Assembly: GCA_904846265.1 (NCBI GenBank)
Contig: CAJHAA010000003.1
Span: 124,001 to 188,000, forward strand
DNA from: Psychrobacter immobilis
GTDB lineage: Bacteria; Pseudomonadota; Gammaproteobacteria; Pseudomonadales; Moraxellaceae
Direction of reading: 5' to 3'
DNA length: 64,000 nucleotides
Shown: positions 1 to 9,048 of the stretch, one piece after another
How the letters are laid out: every line of letters starts with the position of its first letter
How positions within the stretch are numbered: position 1 is the first letter of the stretch
Made by a program: the position numbers and the translations under genes
The notes under the pieces: generated by a model
Database searches by the model: none
What the model saw: the letters and a program-made list of their open reading frames with translations, nothing else
Told to the model about the DNA's origin: nothing

Positions 1-1
1 G

Positions 2-250
2 CGTATGATGTTACAAGCATTGATTGACAAGTCACAAGAATATGTCAATGGCACAGTACGTGTGAAGTTATACAAAGGTGCTGTGAGCGTTGTTGGTCGT
101 AAGTCAGATGATTCGTTGTTTGACGAAAAAATCGCGACTTTTGAAGATGATGCGGGTGCTTACGATCAAAAAGATGCAGAAGGTTTCATCCGTCTAAATG
201 GTCTACGTTTGGCTATCGAAGCCAGTCGTGGTCGTGATTTATCGAAGTAA
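2..250 (+). CDS. argG: Argininosuccinate synthase, C-terminal part (runs off left edge)
   Basis: The reading frame is open from the left edge to a TAA at 248-250 and encodes the last 80-odd residues of argininosuccinate synthase, which joins citrulline and aspartate using ATP in arginine synthesis. The recognisable tail includes [20 protein letters not shown], followed by the [13 protein letters not shown]-type end typical of the family. The ATG at 5 is internal, not a start. A strong intrinsic terminator follows about 50 bp after the stop, so this is the end of its transcription unit. The catalytic N-terminal half lies outside the window. Confidence 0.9.
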   Translation, partial: RMMLQALIDKSQEYVNGTVRVKLYKGAVSVVGRKSDDSLFDEKIATFEDDAGAYDQKDAEGFIRLNGLRLAIEASRGRDLSK

Positions 251-302
251 GCCGGTCTTAATAGACTGTGCTAGATAAAGCATGAATAAAAAATATGAAT
301 AG

Positions 303-335
303 AAAAAGGCGCTATACGAATAGCGCCTTTTTTTT
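303..335 (+). terminator. Intrinsic terminator after argG
   Basis: A GGCGCTA / TAGCGCC stem with a 6-nt loop is preceded by an A-run and followed by nine T residues. It can act in both directions: it ends argG and may also serve the minus-strand gene that ends at 407. Confidence 0.85.
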
Positions 336-406
336 GTGGATTTTTTAAAGGTTTGTTCGATGATTTTTTGCTAATTAAGAAGTTCTGTATTCAGAGCTTT
401 TATTTA

Positions 407-1705
407 TCATTGAGCCGCTTTTGTTTCTTTATCATCAGGCTCCTCATCGTCAACCATGACAATAGCCACATCCTGCTGCTGACGTTCTTCGATAACATCT
501 TGTTCTATGACTTCTTCTGTCGCCAGTAACACACCGTCAGATTTTTGGCTTTGATACTTGAGCGTTGCAAGCCCGCCAAGCACCCCGATCACAGCAATAA
601 TAATCAGGATAACCGGATTTTTCCAGAGGGGTATTGATGCCTCGTATTCAATGGGCTTTTCGCTGGTGGTGGTCGGCGTATTATCGTTATTACCACCAAT
701 TAAACCCAAGCTTACCAAAGGTGGTTTGGGTGCGCTGGCAGGTTCGGAGGTAATACGTAGGCGATTACGACTGAGATAGATATCTGAGATTTTGGCGAGC
801 TGTAATAGCCAGCGTTGGTGTGGCAAGGCAATGGCTTGCATTTCTGTAAAGACTAGCATATCGTTATGGCGACCTTGCTGCAAGTTATCAGGTGAGCGTC
901 CAATGGCTTTTAAATAATTGCCAGTTGCCAACTGCATATCTTGCACAGGCTGTTGATTTTCAGGCTTGAATGTCGTCAATTCATGCCAGTAAGGATTGAA
1001 CGCTGGTGGGGTGTCAGCGAGCTGTTCTGTACTTAATAAGGCACGTTCTGTATTAGGATGTTTTTCGGATTCGGCTGCTGATTTTGTTTTTAATGTCGAG
1101 TCTAAATTGATCTCTGATGCTGCGACTAGACTGTTATCTTCATTTACCTCATTCAATTTAACAGAGACAGACGCTGGCTCATTGATGGCAAAGCGAGCAG
1201 CTGATAAAAACTGTGGCTGTAAAGCGAACCACTTATCCATCTCGTCGTTATCAAGTTGGCTATAGTCGGCTAAAATAGCCAGTTCACGTAAGACAATCAC
1301 GCATAAGGACGTGAGGAGTATCTGTACTTGCTGCGTTGTTGCGTCAATTTGCTGAGCAATATAGTCACTCGCTTTAATCACGCGAGCATTATCATAAAAT
1401 ATCGCATCCGCCGCTTCATGGCGATGATATAACGTCGCATTCATGGTCGAAAAATTCATCGAATTATATTGGCGTAGCTCTTTAACAGCGCCGCGACTAA
1501 ATAGCTTTTTGCTCACAGCTTGTCCGTCATTGTGCTGCTGGTAAGCAAGCAAGGCACTGATAATGGCCTGCAAACTGGCATCCATTGCCAATCGAGCTTG
1601 TGGTAATGAAAGCTTGGCGGCATCGGCCAATAAAGATACCATTGGCTTGGTATCTTGATAGAGAAAATCATACATCGACACACGTGTCGGTGAAATAGTC
1701 GTCAT
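407..1705 (-). CDS. Hypothetical single-pass membrane protein
   Basis: 432 residues that I do not recognise. The N-terminal ~150 residues are predicted helical and rich in A, L and Q. The middle (~175-240) is polar with S/E/N-rich low complexity. A hydrophobic segment at about 365-383 (NPVILIIIAVIGVLGGLATL) is a likely membrane anchor, followed by a short acidic tail with many E, D and Q residues. There is no signal peptide, so the likely topology is a large cytoplasmic N-terminal part with a C-terminal anchor. The gene stands alone, convergent with argG and divergent from the YkuD-domain gene at 1852. Function unknown. Confidence 0.75.
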   Translation of the reverse strand: MTTISPTRVSMYDFLYQDTKPMVSLLADAAKLSLPQARLAMDASLQAIISALLAYQQHNDGQAVSKKLFSRGAVKELRQYNSMNFSTMNATLYHRHEAADAIFYDNARVIKASDYIAQQIDATTQQVQILLTSLCVIVLRELAILADYSQLDNDEMDKWFALQPQFLSAARFAINEPASVSVKLNEVNEDNSLVAASEINLDSTLKTKSAAESEKHPNTERALLSTEQLADTPPAFNPYWHELTTFKPENQQPVQDMQLATGNYLKAIGRSPDNLQQGRHNDMLVFTEMQAIALPHQRWLLQLAKISDIYLSRNRLRITSEPASAPKPPLVSLGLIGGNNDNTPTTTSEKPIEYEASIPLWKNPVILIIIAVIGVLGGLATLKYQSQKSDGVLLATEEVIEQDVIEERQQQDVAIVMVDDEEPDDKETKAAQ

Positions 1706-1851
1706 AATCTGCTAGCATCAAAAAGTGTGCCCCTATATTACGGTGCCAAAAGCCTTGATACAATCCCTTAATAATAGAAAAAATCAATCCACTTACTTAT
1801 CACGCGGTCAATAATGATATCTATTGGGTAAATGACCGTCGGAAATATTCT

Positions 1852-2391
1852 ATGAAGAATAACGAAAGCTATAACGAGAAAAATAACGAAAGTTCTGATG
1901 TGCAGTTGTTGGTTAATATTGCTAAGCAAACATTAACGCTCTACCAGCATAATAGAGAATTGGCTCAATATACGGTGTCTACTGCTAAAAATGGCATTGG
2001 TAGTCAACAAGATAGCGGCTGCACACCTCTTGGCAAACACTTTATCGCCAAAAAAATTGGCGCAAATGAACCCATAAATGCCGTATTCATTGGACGCGTC
2101 CCTACGGGCGAGAGATATAGTGCTGAGCTTGGTGAACGACATCCTGAACGCGATTGGATATTAAGCCGTATTCTTTGGCTAAGTGGTGTGGAAGAGGGCT
2201 TTAATAAAGGCAGTAATAGTCAAGGTGGCTGTGATACTTATCAGCGTTATATTTATATTCATGGTACGCCAGACAGTGAGCCGATGGGTGTGCCACTCTC
2301 GCACGGCTGCGTACGTATGCGTAATAAGGATATTATTGAATTGTTCGACCAAATTGCAGAGGGCATATCGGTGACGATTGTTGCTCATTAA
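1852..2391 (+). CDS. YkuD-domain L,D-transpeptidase/carboxypeptidase without signal peptide
   Basis: 179 residues with a YkuD catalytic domain spanning most of the protein. The signature HGTPDSEPMGVPLSHGCVRM carries the conserved His and the catalytic Cys (SHGCVRM). YkuD enzymes make or cut L,D-linkages in peptidoglycan peptides. The N-terminus is hydrophilic (two NNES motifs) with no signal peptide or membrane segment, so the enzyme should stay in the cytoplasm. This matches the ElsL-type recycling L,D-carboxypeptidase described in Acinetobacter baumannii, which trims tetrapeptide recycled from the wall. That assignment is inference from size, location and lineage. The ribosome site is weak (GGAAA ahead of the ATG). 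Confidence 0.8.
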   Translation: MKNNESYNEKNNESSDVQLLVNIAKQTLTLYQHNRELAQYTVSTAKNGIGSQQDSGCTPLGKHFIAKKIGANEPINAVFIGRVPTGERYSAELGERHPERDWILSRILWLSGVEEGFNKGSNSQGGCDTYQRYIYIHGTPDSEPMGVPLSHGCVRMRNKDIIELFDQIAEGISVTIVAH

Positions 2392-2605
2392 CCATTCTTA
2401 GCCCATTTAGGTACTTTCGTTCAGGCTCAGGACATGCCCTGAGTAAAACAGAATAACTTCATAGAGTAATTGATAAATAAAACTTTATAGAGTCTAGATA
2501 TTATTTAGCATATTGCTATAATAGCTTTCTTATGAATGATCAACTTGCCATGCCTAGTCTGGCTCGTTTGACCTATATTTTATGATAACTATAAGGATAA
2601 TATCG

Positions 2606-3220
2606 ATGTCTAAAGAAAGCCTAGTTACTTTACAACAAGCTTTTGATAAACGCCGTTCAATATATGCATTGGGCAACGAGCTACCAGTAGAGCCACAAGC
2701 GATTGTCAATATGGCAGAGCGTGTTTTATTGCATACGCCTTCTGCTTTTAATTCACAATCTTCGCGTCTGGTCGTACTGTTCGGTGCCGAGCATCAGAAG
2801 CTGTGGCATATCGCTGAAGAAAAACTGCGTGCAGCCGTCGGCGATGGCGACTTTTCTGGGACTAAGCAAAAGTTAGACGGCTTCCGTGCGGCAGCGGGTA
2901 CAGTGCTGTTTTATGAAGATAAAAACGTGACTGAGTCATTGCAAGAGCAGTTTGCGTTATATGCAGATAGATTTCCAGTTTGGGCTCAGCAAACCTCAGC
3001 CATGCATCAGTATGCGATGTGGACAGAGCTACGTACTTTAAATGTTGGTGCCAACCTACAGCACTACAATCCGCTTGTGGATGAAGACGCAGCTAAGGCT
3101 TATGCTATCCCAGATAGTTGGGAATTGGTGGCACAGATGCCATTTGGCAACATTGTTGAGCCTGCTGGCGAGAAAACGTATCAGCCAGTTAGTGAGCGTA
3201 TGAAAGTGCTAGGTTTATAA
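2606..3220 (+). CDS. Nitroreductase-family oxidoreductase (Frm2/Hbn1-like)
   Basis: About 204 residues of the FMN-dependent nitroreductase fold, in the subgroup usually annotated as nitroreductase or fatty-acid-repression-mutant-like protein. Visible family features are the N-terminal RRSIYALG motif, the HTPSAFNSQSSR FMN-binding loop at about residues 43-54, and the late MWTELRTLNVGANLQHYNP segment. I place the start at ATG 2606, since AAGGA lies 8-9 bp upstream and MSKESL fits the family N-terminus; an in-frame ATG at 2582 lacks this spacing. The physiological substrate cannot be read from sequence. Monocistronic, ending near a bidirectional terminator. Confidence 0.85.
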   Translation: MSKESLVTLQQAFDKRRSIYALGNELPVEPQAIVNMAERVLLHTPSAFNSQSSRLVVLFGAEHQKLWHIAEEKLRAAVGDGDFSGTKQKLDGFRAAAGTVLFYEDKNVTESLQEQFALYADRFPVWAQQTSAMHQYAMWTELRTLNVGANLQHYNPLVDEDAAKAYAIPDSWELVAQMPFGNIVEPAGEKTYQPVSERMKVLGL

Positions 3221-3361
3221 AATACTTAAGCTTATAAACGTGCTAGATGTAGAAAACTGATAGTAATTTTTGAAATATGCTTAACGTTGAAGTATTACGT
3301 TTTTCAAATGGTTGAGTTTAAGCATTCAATTAAAAAAAGTACCTCAAAGCAAGCGCTCAAA

Positions 3362-3397
3362 AAAAGACAGCCCATATAAAGTGAGCTGTCTTTTTTA
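3362..3397. terminator. Bidirectional terminator between convergent genes
   Basis: An AAAAGACAGC / GCTGTCTTTT stem with a 13-nt loop is flanked by A and T runs. It sits between the nitroreductase gene (+) and the CYTH-CHAD gene (-) and fits both. Confidence 0.8.
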
Positions 3398-3443
3398 TTC
3401 TAAGCTTAGTTTATTTTAAATTGAATCGACTATAAGAGCATTT

Positions 3444-5135
3444 TTACCGAAATATGGAGCTGTCTGTCACTTTAGCCAAGTGTTTTTCTGTGCGCTTAAG
3501 GTCTCTCACTAGCATGGCTGCAAACCAGCCAGCGCCATACAATGCACTGCTATCTGTCTTCGACTTTAATTGATAGCGCTGTTGGTACATTTTATGATTA
3601 TGATATTTATTCAAAGTCTTTTGTGCTTTTGCTAAGTATTTTAGCCAGCGTTTGCTTTCCTTCTTGGCTTTTTTCTTTTTTGACTTTTTCTTATCTAATA
3701 ATGGCGTGGCAAACTCACTGATATAAAGTAAGGGGGTTAACTGCTCATGCAGCTCATGCTCTGCCTCATTATCGTCTAGATCAATATTTTCTATATCGTC
3801 ACTTTTTGAATCTACGTTTTCTAAGTCACTATCTTCTAAGTCAACACTTTGTAAATCATCATCTTTTAAATCATTGCTTTCTATATTAATGTTATTTGAG
3901 CCAAGGTCTTTTTTACTCTGTAGCTTTTGTACTGCTTTGCCAAGCTTTGCTTGCTGTTTGGATAAGGTTTTTGCCAGTTTATCGATGGCGAGTTGATCAG
4001 CCTTCGGTTCAAGGCTTGGGTCGCTCATGGTAAAGGCGATCAGCTCAAGTAAGGTCAGTTGAAAATCGTTGGCACAGATGGCATCTTTCGGAGTAATATT
4101 CAGTGCATCCATATCTGTTGCCCAATCGACTGTAGGTGCACCTTGCTGTTGTAAATTAGGCTCTATATGTGAGGCAAGATGGGCAAGCTCTCGATATTCA
4201 TTCAATAACATGGCTGTTTGTTGTAGTATCGGCAGCCAGTCTGGATTGATTTCGTCAGAATAGCTGGCAAATGCTTGTAGGGCAGCTTGCAAGCGGACAA
4301 TACCAATGTATAGTTGTAATGCATGGTCGTCCTCTTCGCTGCCAGCGACGATAGCGCTGCTATTGGGCAGTATTTGCAACAGACAGTTATGTACCGCTGC
4401 GCGCACAAAGGCAGGCATACTGATTTTCTTATCGATATTTAGCTGATCAAGGTCAGCGTGGACAGCTGGACTATGCTGCTGTTCTGTGATTAGTAAACCA
4501 CCGCGCTCAGCCTTGGTTACCGTAGACAAACAAAGCTTGTAGCGCTTACACCAAGTTTTGGCGGTTGCAAATAAAAAATCGATATCTCCTGATATCAGCT
4601 CAAACTCAATCTCTTGAATAGCATCACGCTGAGTATCATCATTACCGTGAATAATTTCTCCATAATCGTACGCCATCTCGACATGGTTATTTGCATCACC
4701 ATCACTACCACTATCACCCACTAGCAATCGTGTGGTGCGCTCTACATCGGTCACATATAGCCGTGTGAGATTTTTAGCCAGTTTTTTTAGCTTAAATTCA
4801 GCCAGGGCAGGGGCGACAGAGGTGTTTTTATAAATAGTTAAATCAGGCATGAGCGTATTATTATCGAGCATCGCTTGTACTTGTTCATTATCTAGTACCG
4901 CATTATGCTCTAGGCGTGCTGCAATGCCATCGCCGCCCGCTTTGATGGTCTGTACCCAAGCATCGCCTTCTTTACGGATACGCAAGCCAATGCCTGCCTC
5001 TGCAAGCTGTTGGTCTGGGGTATCATAATAATGGGCAGCCAGTTGTGTCACCTCAGAAGACTTGACTCGTGCTTGGCGCATCAAACCTTTCAGTCGCGAC
5101 TCTGGTACCAAAAACTTTAGCTCTATCTCTTGCAT
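3444..5135 (-). CDS. CYTH-CHAD domain protein (putative inorganic triphosphatase)
   Basis: 563 residues. The N-terminal CYTH domain (1 to ~210) opens with the EIELKF form of the ExExK metal/phosphate signature and contains the R-x-R and K-rich strands of the triphosphate tunnel. The CHAD domain (~235-563) is helical and His/Lys-rich and is expected to bind polyphosphate. YgiF-like relatives hydrolyse tripolyphosphate. The CHAD half is interrupted at 421-455 by seven pentapeptide-like units (NDLKD, DDLQS, VDLED and so on), followed by a lysine cluster (DKKKSKKKKAKKESKR) near 481-496. The insert makes the protein longer than the usual ~430-500 residues. Single gene with its own promoter region. 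Confidence 0.88.
   Translation of the reverse strand: MQEIELKFLVPESRLKGLMRQARVKSSEVTQLAAHYYDTPDQQLAEAGIGLRIRKEGDAWVQTIKAGGDGIAARLEHNAVLDNEQVQAMLDNNTLMPDLTIYKNTSVAPALAEFKLKKLAKNLTRLYVTDVERTTRLLVGDSGSDGDANNHVEMAYDYGEIIHGNDDTQRDAIQEIEFELISGDIDFLFATAKTWCKRYKLCLSTVTKAERGGLLITEQQHSPAVHADLDQLNIDKKISMPAFVRAAVHNCLLQILPNSSAIVAGSEEDDHALQLYIGIVRLQAALQAFASYSDEINPDWLPILQQTAMLLNEYRELAHLASHIEPNLQQQGAPTVDWATDMDALNITPKDAICANDFQLTLLELIAFTMSDPSLEPKADQLAIDKLAKTLSKQQAKLGKAVQKLQSKKDLGSNNINIESNDLKDDDLQSVDLEDSDLENVDSKSDDIENIDLDDNEAEHELHEQLTPLLYISEFATPLLDKKKSKKKKAKKESKRWLKYLAKAQKTLNKYHNHKMYQQRYQLKSKTDSSALYGAGWFAAMLVRDLKRTEKHLAKVTDSSIFR
3771..3875 (-). repeat. In-frame 15-bp minisatellite (seven pentapeptide-like units)
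   Basis: Seven degenerate tandem 15-bp units, for example tcttctaagtcaaca and ttttctaagtcacta as written on the plus strand. They encode xDLxx-like pentapeptides at residues 421-455 of the CYTH-CHAD protein. The unit length keeps frame, so copy number could vary without breaking the gene. Confidence 0.75.
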
Positions 5136-5304
5136 GATGGCTCCCGATTATTTTAATAAATTTGAATGACTACCATCGTATGAAAGCTATCGGCGAATAA
5201 CAAGCAAAATTTTTTCTATAAATACTCTGAGCCAATATTAGAGATATACTTTTAGTAAGTAATCATTATAATTAACGTTAATTATTAAACAAAAGTAGGA
5301 TAAA

Positions 5305-6627
5305 GTGGTTGGCTTTATAATAAAAGCTAAAATATTTTTATCCAAGATATTTACCATATCTCATAAAATGCCGGATTATAAAATAATGACACAATGCAAT
5401 CAAAAAAAGTGTGACACTCAGCAGTCTCATTCAATCTTACTGCCTAAAGCCTTGTTTCCATCAGTTTTATGTCTACCAATAATGCTTGGGTCTGTGTTAT
5501 TGATAGGCGGCTGCGATAGCTCTTCTGAATATGCAGAAAGTAGCGCAGATCTGACAGAGGTGGCAACCGAAGAAGTTGCAGACGCTACAGAAGGGGAGAT
5601 GGTTGGCATCATGTCCGATGTGGCAGCTGATAATGCCTCTAACGCTGATGATTTAGAGGTTGCAAACCTATCGAGCACTAGTGAACAGACCCTTGGTAGT
5701 CAGGCAGCAGACATTAAAATTGCTGGCAAAGCGCTATTGATAACTGCCAGTGCTGATTTTAAAGTTGAAGATGTCGTCAAAACTAGTGATGCTATTGAGA
5801 GTTTGACACGGCAACAGGCTGGTTATGTGGCACTTAGCAATATTAGCAATCATCCACATGATAGTCGAACCTTTGTACAAGGCAATAAAAATATCACGAT
5901 TACAACCTACACTCGTCAAGCTGACATGACGGTTCGTATTCCTCGCGCCAATGTCAGTAAGTTCCTAGCGCAATTACAACAGCAAGTCGCATTTTTAAAT
6001 GGGCAGCAGTTTAGTGCTCAAGATGTGACATTAGATATTTATCGTGAACAGCTAGCGAGCCAGTTAAATAGTGATATGGCAAGCGAGCTTAGCCAAGAAC
6101 GCCTGAGTAGTAAAAATGATAAAGACCAAGGCAGCAATGTTGATGCTATTACCGCGACTTATGCGGCACGTCGTCAGCAAGAGCTTGCCAAGCTTGAGCA
6201 ACTGGCTATTGCTGATAAAGTTCAATATAGCACCATTAACCTGACCTTTATGCAGCCAGATATCAGTTATAAAGAAACCACACAAAATCTAGATGTGCTA
6301 TTAGAAGCTGAGCAGCCAAGTTTTAGTAGTCAAGTGAGTCAAGCATTTAAAGATGGCTGGGAGATACTTAGATCAGTAGCGCTTGGATTGATACAACTGT
6401 GGTGGTTGCTTGTACTTGGCGGTATTTTTTATCTAATTTACAGAATGATAAAGTCAATCTATCGTAAATTTTTTAAACATGATCCCCGTATAAAAAATAT
6501 GAAGCGTGAGCTGATGGGTGAAAATCCAAAAAGTCAAGATTCACTCGGTATACAGAGCAGTCAGGTAGAGGATTATAGCAATAATATGAAAGAGACTGAT
6601 AGTAAGGATAATAAGCACTCAAATTAA
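5305..6627 (+). CDS. DUF4349-domain lipoprotein
   Basis: Up to 440 residues. An LLIGGC lipobox puts the lipidated Cys at residue 70 counting from the GTG at 5305, or 43 from the ATG at 5386. The GTG has a well placed AGGA, but the shorter forms make more normal lipoprotein signal peptides, so the start is uncertain. The DUF4349 domain (~135-340) includes the TYTRQADMTVRIPRANVSKF segment, a helical coiled region and the closing TINLTF strand. A hydrophobic helix near 359-381 and a polar tail follow. The family is envelope-associated and of unknown role. Monocistronic, with a terminator shared with aceA. Confidence 0.82.
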   Translation: MVGFIIKAKIFLSKIFTISHKMPDYKIMTQCNQKKCDTQQSHSILLPKALFPSVLCLPIMLGSVLLIGGCDSSSEYAESSADLTEVATEEVADATEGEMVGIMSDVAADNASNADDLEVANLSSTSEQTLGSQAADIKIAGKALLITASADFKVEDVVKTSDAIESLTRQQAGYVALSNISNHPHDSRTFVQGNKNITITTYTRQADMTVRIPRANVSKFLAQLQQQVAFLNGQQFSAQDVTLDIYREQLASQLNSDMASELSQERLSSKNDKDQGSNVDAITATYAARRQQELAKLEQLAIADKVQYSTINLTFMQPDISYKETTQNLDVLLEAEQPSFSSQVSQAFKDGWEILRSVALGLIQLWWLLVLGGIFYLIYRMIKSIYRKFFKHDPRIKNMKRELMGENPKSQDSLGIQSSQVEDYSNNMKETDSKDNKHSN

Positions 6628-6689
6628 GAATTAACAAGCTCACAATGCTCAAAATCTTACAATAATAGAGTGCAAATAAGCAGACATAA

Positions 6690-6723
6690 AAAAGCCGCCC
6701 TACAAGATAGGACGGCTTTCTTT
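6690..6723. terminator. Bidirectional terminator between DUF4349 gene and aceA
   Basis: An AAGCCGCCCTA / TAGGACGGCTT hairpin with one mismatch has A/T runs on both sides and lies between two converging genes. Confidence 0.75.
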
Positions 6724-6764
6724 ATAACTGGTGCTTACGAGATGTACTTATAAGTGGTCGGTGA

Positions 6765-8351
6765 TTAGAACTGGTTCATTGTGTTCTTGCCGCCGCCAGC
6801 TTTAAGGGCGTTTTCACCTGAGAAAATCTCTTTGTGATCATCACCAAGGTCAGAACCAGCCATTGCTTGGTGTTTCACACAAGCGATGCCTTCACGGATT
6901 TCTTTACGTTGTACGCCAGCAGCATAAGCAAGCATACCATCTTCACCGAAGTAGCCTTTAGCAAGCTCATGCACGCTAAGCGCAGTGGTGTGATAAGTAG
7001 GTAGCGTGATTAAGTGATGGAACACACCTGCTTCACGTGATGCATCACGTTGGAAGTTTCTAGCCGCTTCGTCAGCTGCTGTATCAAGTTCAGTACCATC
7101 GTAATCAGCACTCATCAAGTCATCTTTATTGTAGGCAGATAGGTCTTTGCCTTCTTCTTCCCACTGAGCGATGATTTGCTTACGGAAGTTCAGTGTCCAG
7201 TTGAATGATGGGCTGTTATTGTATACAAGCTTGGCTTTTGGCTGTTGCTCTTTAATACGATCAACCATCATTTTGATGTGTGCGACGTCTGGAGTCGGTG
7301 TTTCGATCCATAGTAGATCAGCGCCATTTTCTAGAGCCGTTACACAGTCAAGTACGACACGGTCGATGTTCGTTTCTTCACGGAATTGATATAGACCATT
7401 TTGAAGACGAACTGGACGTACTAGTTTGCCGTTATGCTTAAGCAAGCTGTCGTTCTCTTTGGCGTTTTCTAGCGTGACTTCTTCCATCTCGATAAAATCG
7501 ATGTACTGAGAAGCAAGATCGCCTGGCTCATTTGATACTGGGATTTTTTGCGTGAGTGACGCGCCTTCAGAGTCAGTACGAGCAACGATAACGCCGTCTT
7601 CAACACCAAGCTCTAAGAATGCATAACGAATAGCGTTGATTTTTGCGATATAGTCTTCATGCGGTACAGTGACTTTACCCGCTTGGTGACCACATTGCTT
7701 AGCGTCAGATACTTGGTTTTCAACCTGAATAGCACAAGCACCAGCTTCGATCATTTGCTTGGTTAGCAAGTAAGTGGCTTCTTCGTTACCGAAACCTGCA
7801 TCGATGTCAGCAATGATTGGCACAACATGTGAATCAAAGTTTTCGATTTTTTCTAGGATAGCTGAGGTATCTTGACCCGCTTCTTCTGCAGCGTTTAGCT
7901 CACGGAAGTAGTCGTTCAATACTTTAGCATCAGCTTGACGCAAGAAGGTGTAGATTTCTTCGATTAGCTTAGGTACAGAGGTTTTTTCGTGCATAGATTG
8001 GTCAGGAAGAGGACCAAACTCAGAGCGAAGGGCTGCAACCATCCAACCTGATAGGTAGATGTAAGTTTTAGACGTCGTACCAAAATATTTTTTCTTAGCG
8101 TACATGGTTTGTTGAGCCACAAAACCATGCCATGCACCTAAAGACTGCGTGTACTGAGACGTATCATTGTCATAGTCTTCCATGTCTTGACGCATGATTT
8201 TTGCAGTATATTTGGCGATATCTAAGCCCGTTTTAAAACGGTTTTGTGACATCATACGTGCCGCATCGGTTTCGCTGATATTCTGCCAGTTACCGTGCTT
8301 TTGCTTTAATTCACGTACTAAGTCGATCGCTGATTTATATGCAGTTGACAT
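6765..8351 (-). CDS. aceA: Isocitrate lyase
   Basis: 528 residues of the long Pseudomonas/Acinetobacter-type isocitrate lyase, which cleaves isocitrate to glyoxylate and succinate at the entry of the glyoxylate shunt. The catalytic loop appears as SDAKQCGHQAGK, with the active-site Cys in KQCGH. Further family marks are the PIIADIDAGFG metal-binding segment and the late NNSPSFNW motif. The start ATG has a strong AAGGAGA site. The upstream region carries a perfect tandem 16-bp repeat. The LysR-type gene at 9049 is divergent and about 700 bp away, so it is a candidate regulator. No malate synthase gene is in the window. Confidence 0.96.
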   Translation of the reverse strand: MSTAYKSAIDLVRELKQKHGNWQNISETDAARMMSQNRFKTGLDIAKYTAKIMRQDMEDYDNDTSQYTQSLGAWHGFVAQQTMYAKKKYFGTTSKTYIYLSGWMVAALRSEFGPLPDQSMHEKTSVPKLIEEIYTFLRQADAKVLNDYFRELNAAEEAGQDTSAILEKIENFDSHVVPIIADIDAGFGNEEATYLLTKQMIEAGACAIQVENQVSDAKQCGHQAGKVTVPHEDYIAKINAIRYAFLELGVEDGVIVARTDSEGASLTQKIPVSNEPGDLASQYIDFIEMEEVTLENAKENDSLLKHNGKLVRPVRLQNGLYQFREETNIDRVVLDCVTALENGADLLWIETPTPDVAHIKMMVDRIKEQQPKAKLVYNNSPSFNWTLNFRKQIIAQWEEEGKDLSAYNKDDLMSADYDGTELDTAADEAARNFQRDASREAGVFHHLITLPTYHTTALSVHELAKGYFGEDGMLAYAAGVQRKEIREGIACVKHQAMAGSDLGDDHKEIFSGENALKAGGGKNTMNQF

Positions 8352-9048
8352 CTATGTCTCCTTGGGGTGGTGAAAATTAGTAACTTAGAAAATTAGTAAC
8401 TTACAAGTATTGAGGTAATTTTGATATATGTAGAAAGATGCTGGCAGAAGTAAAAATCTAAAATATAAACCTTGTGCGTTAGCAATCTCTACTAAACTAT
8501 AAGAAAATTATGATAAAAGCAAATAAAACCTGTCGAATTGGTCAGCTTTTATTATTAGGTCTTTCGTTTTAGGTTGAATGCGCTTTTTTATAAGTCTTTT
8601 TAACTGTTAAGGTGCTTATTGCCCTAAAAAGTGCCAACTACTCATTCAAGCTTAAAAACAAATGAGAGCAAAAAATTAAGTTTGCGTAATAAATGTTATG
8701 TCCGTATTTCCGCATGAAAATGCGATAAAATACCTGTGGTCGTCAATCCATCAAAACGCACGGCGACTGCCTAACATTAAACAAGGACTAATTAAGCGCT
8801 TGCTAGCCACTATAGCTAGGTTGCCTTGATTTATCTAGTTTATGATTATTATCTTGGGTATTTAATTTTATGATAGTATATATAAAACAATGACTTATGA
8901 TGAATGATTTCAGTTATAATAAGCGTATATCAAAATAATTAATATAAAATTGTCCTTATTTCATGCTGTTATAGATGATTTATACTAAATTGCAGGGCAA
9001 AAAACGCCGCGTTTGTAGTGGTATTTATTTTAAGGTAAAGAGACATAT
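8352..9048. other. Intergenic region between aceA and lysR-type gene
   Basis: About 700 bp of AT-rich DNA holding both divergent promoters. Besides the 16-bp tandem repeat near aceA I find no convincing gene, RNA or hairpin. Several TATAAT-like sequences around 8870-8990 prevent naming one promoter. Confidence 0.5.
8372..8403. repeat. Perfect tandem 16-bp repeat in the aceA upstream region
   Basis: Two exact, adjacent copies of gaaaattagtaactta (8372-8387 and 8388-8403) lie 21-52 bp upstream of the aceA start codon. This places them in the 5' UTR or core promoter. It could be a regulator site or a recent slippage duplication. Confidence 0.8.

Noticed and set aside
558-779. Plus-strand ORFs opposite the gene at 407-1705
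   Set aside because: They are shadows of the longer minus-strand gene and have no ribosome sites or motifs.
3771-3875. CRISPR-like repeat array
   Set aside because: The units are adjacent without spacers, only 15 bp long, and lie in frame in a coding gene. No cas genes occur in the window.
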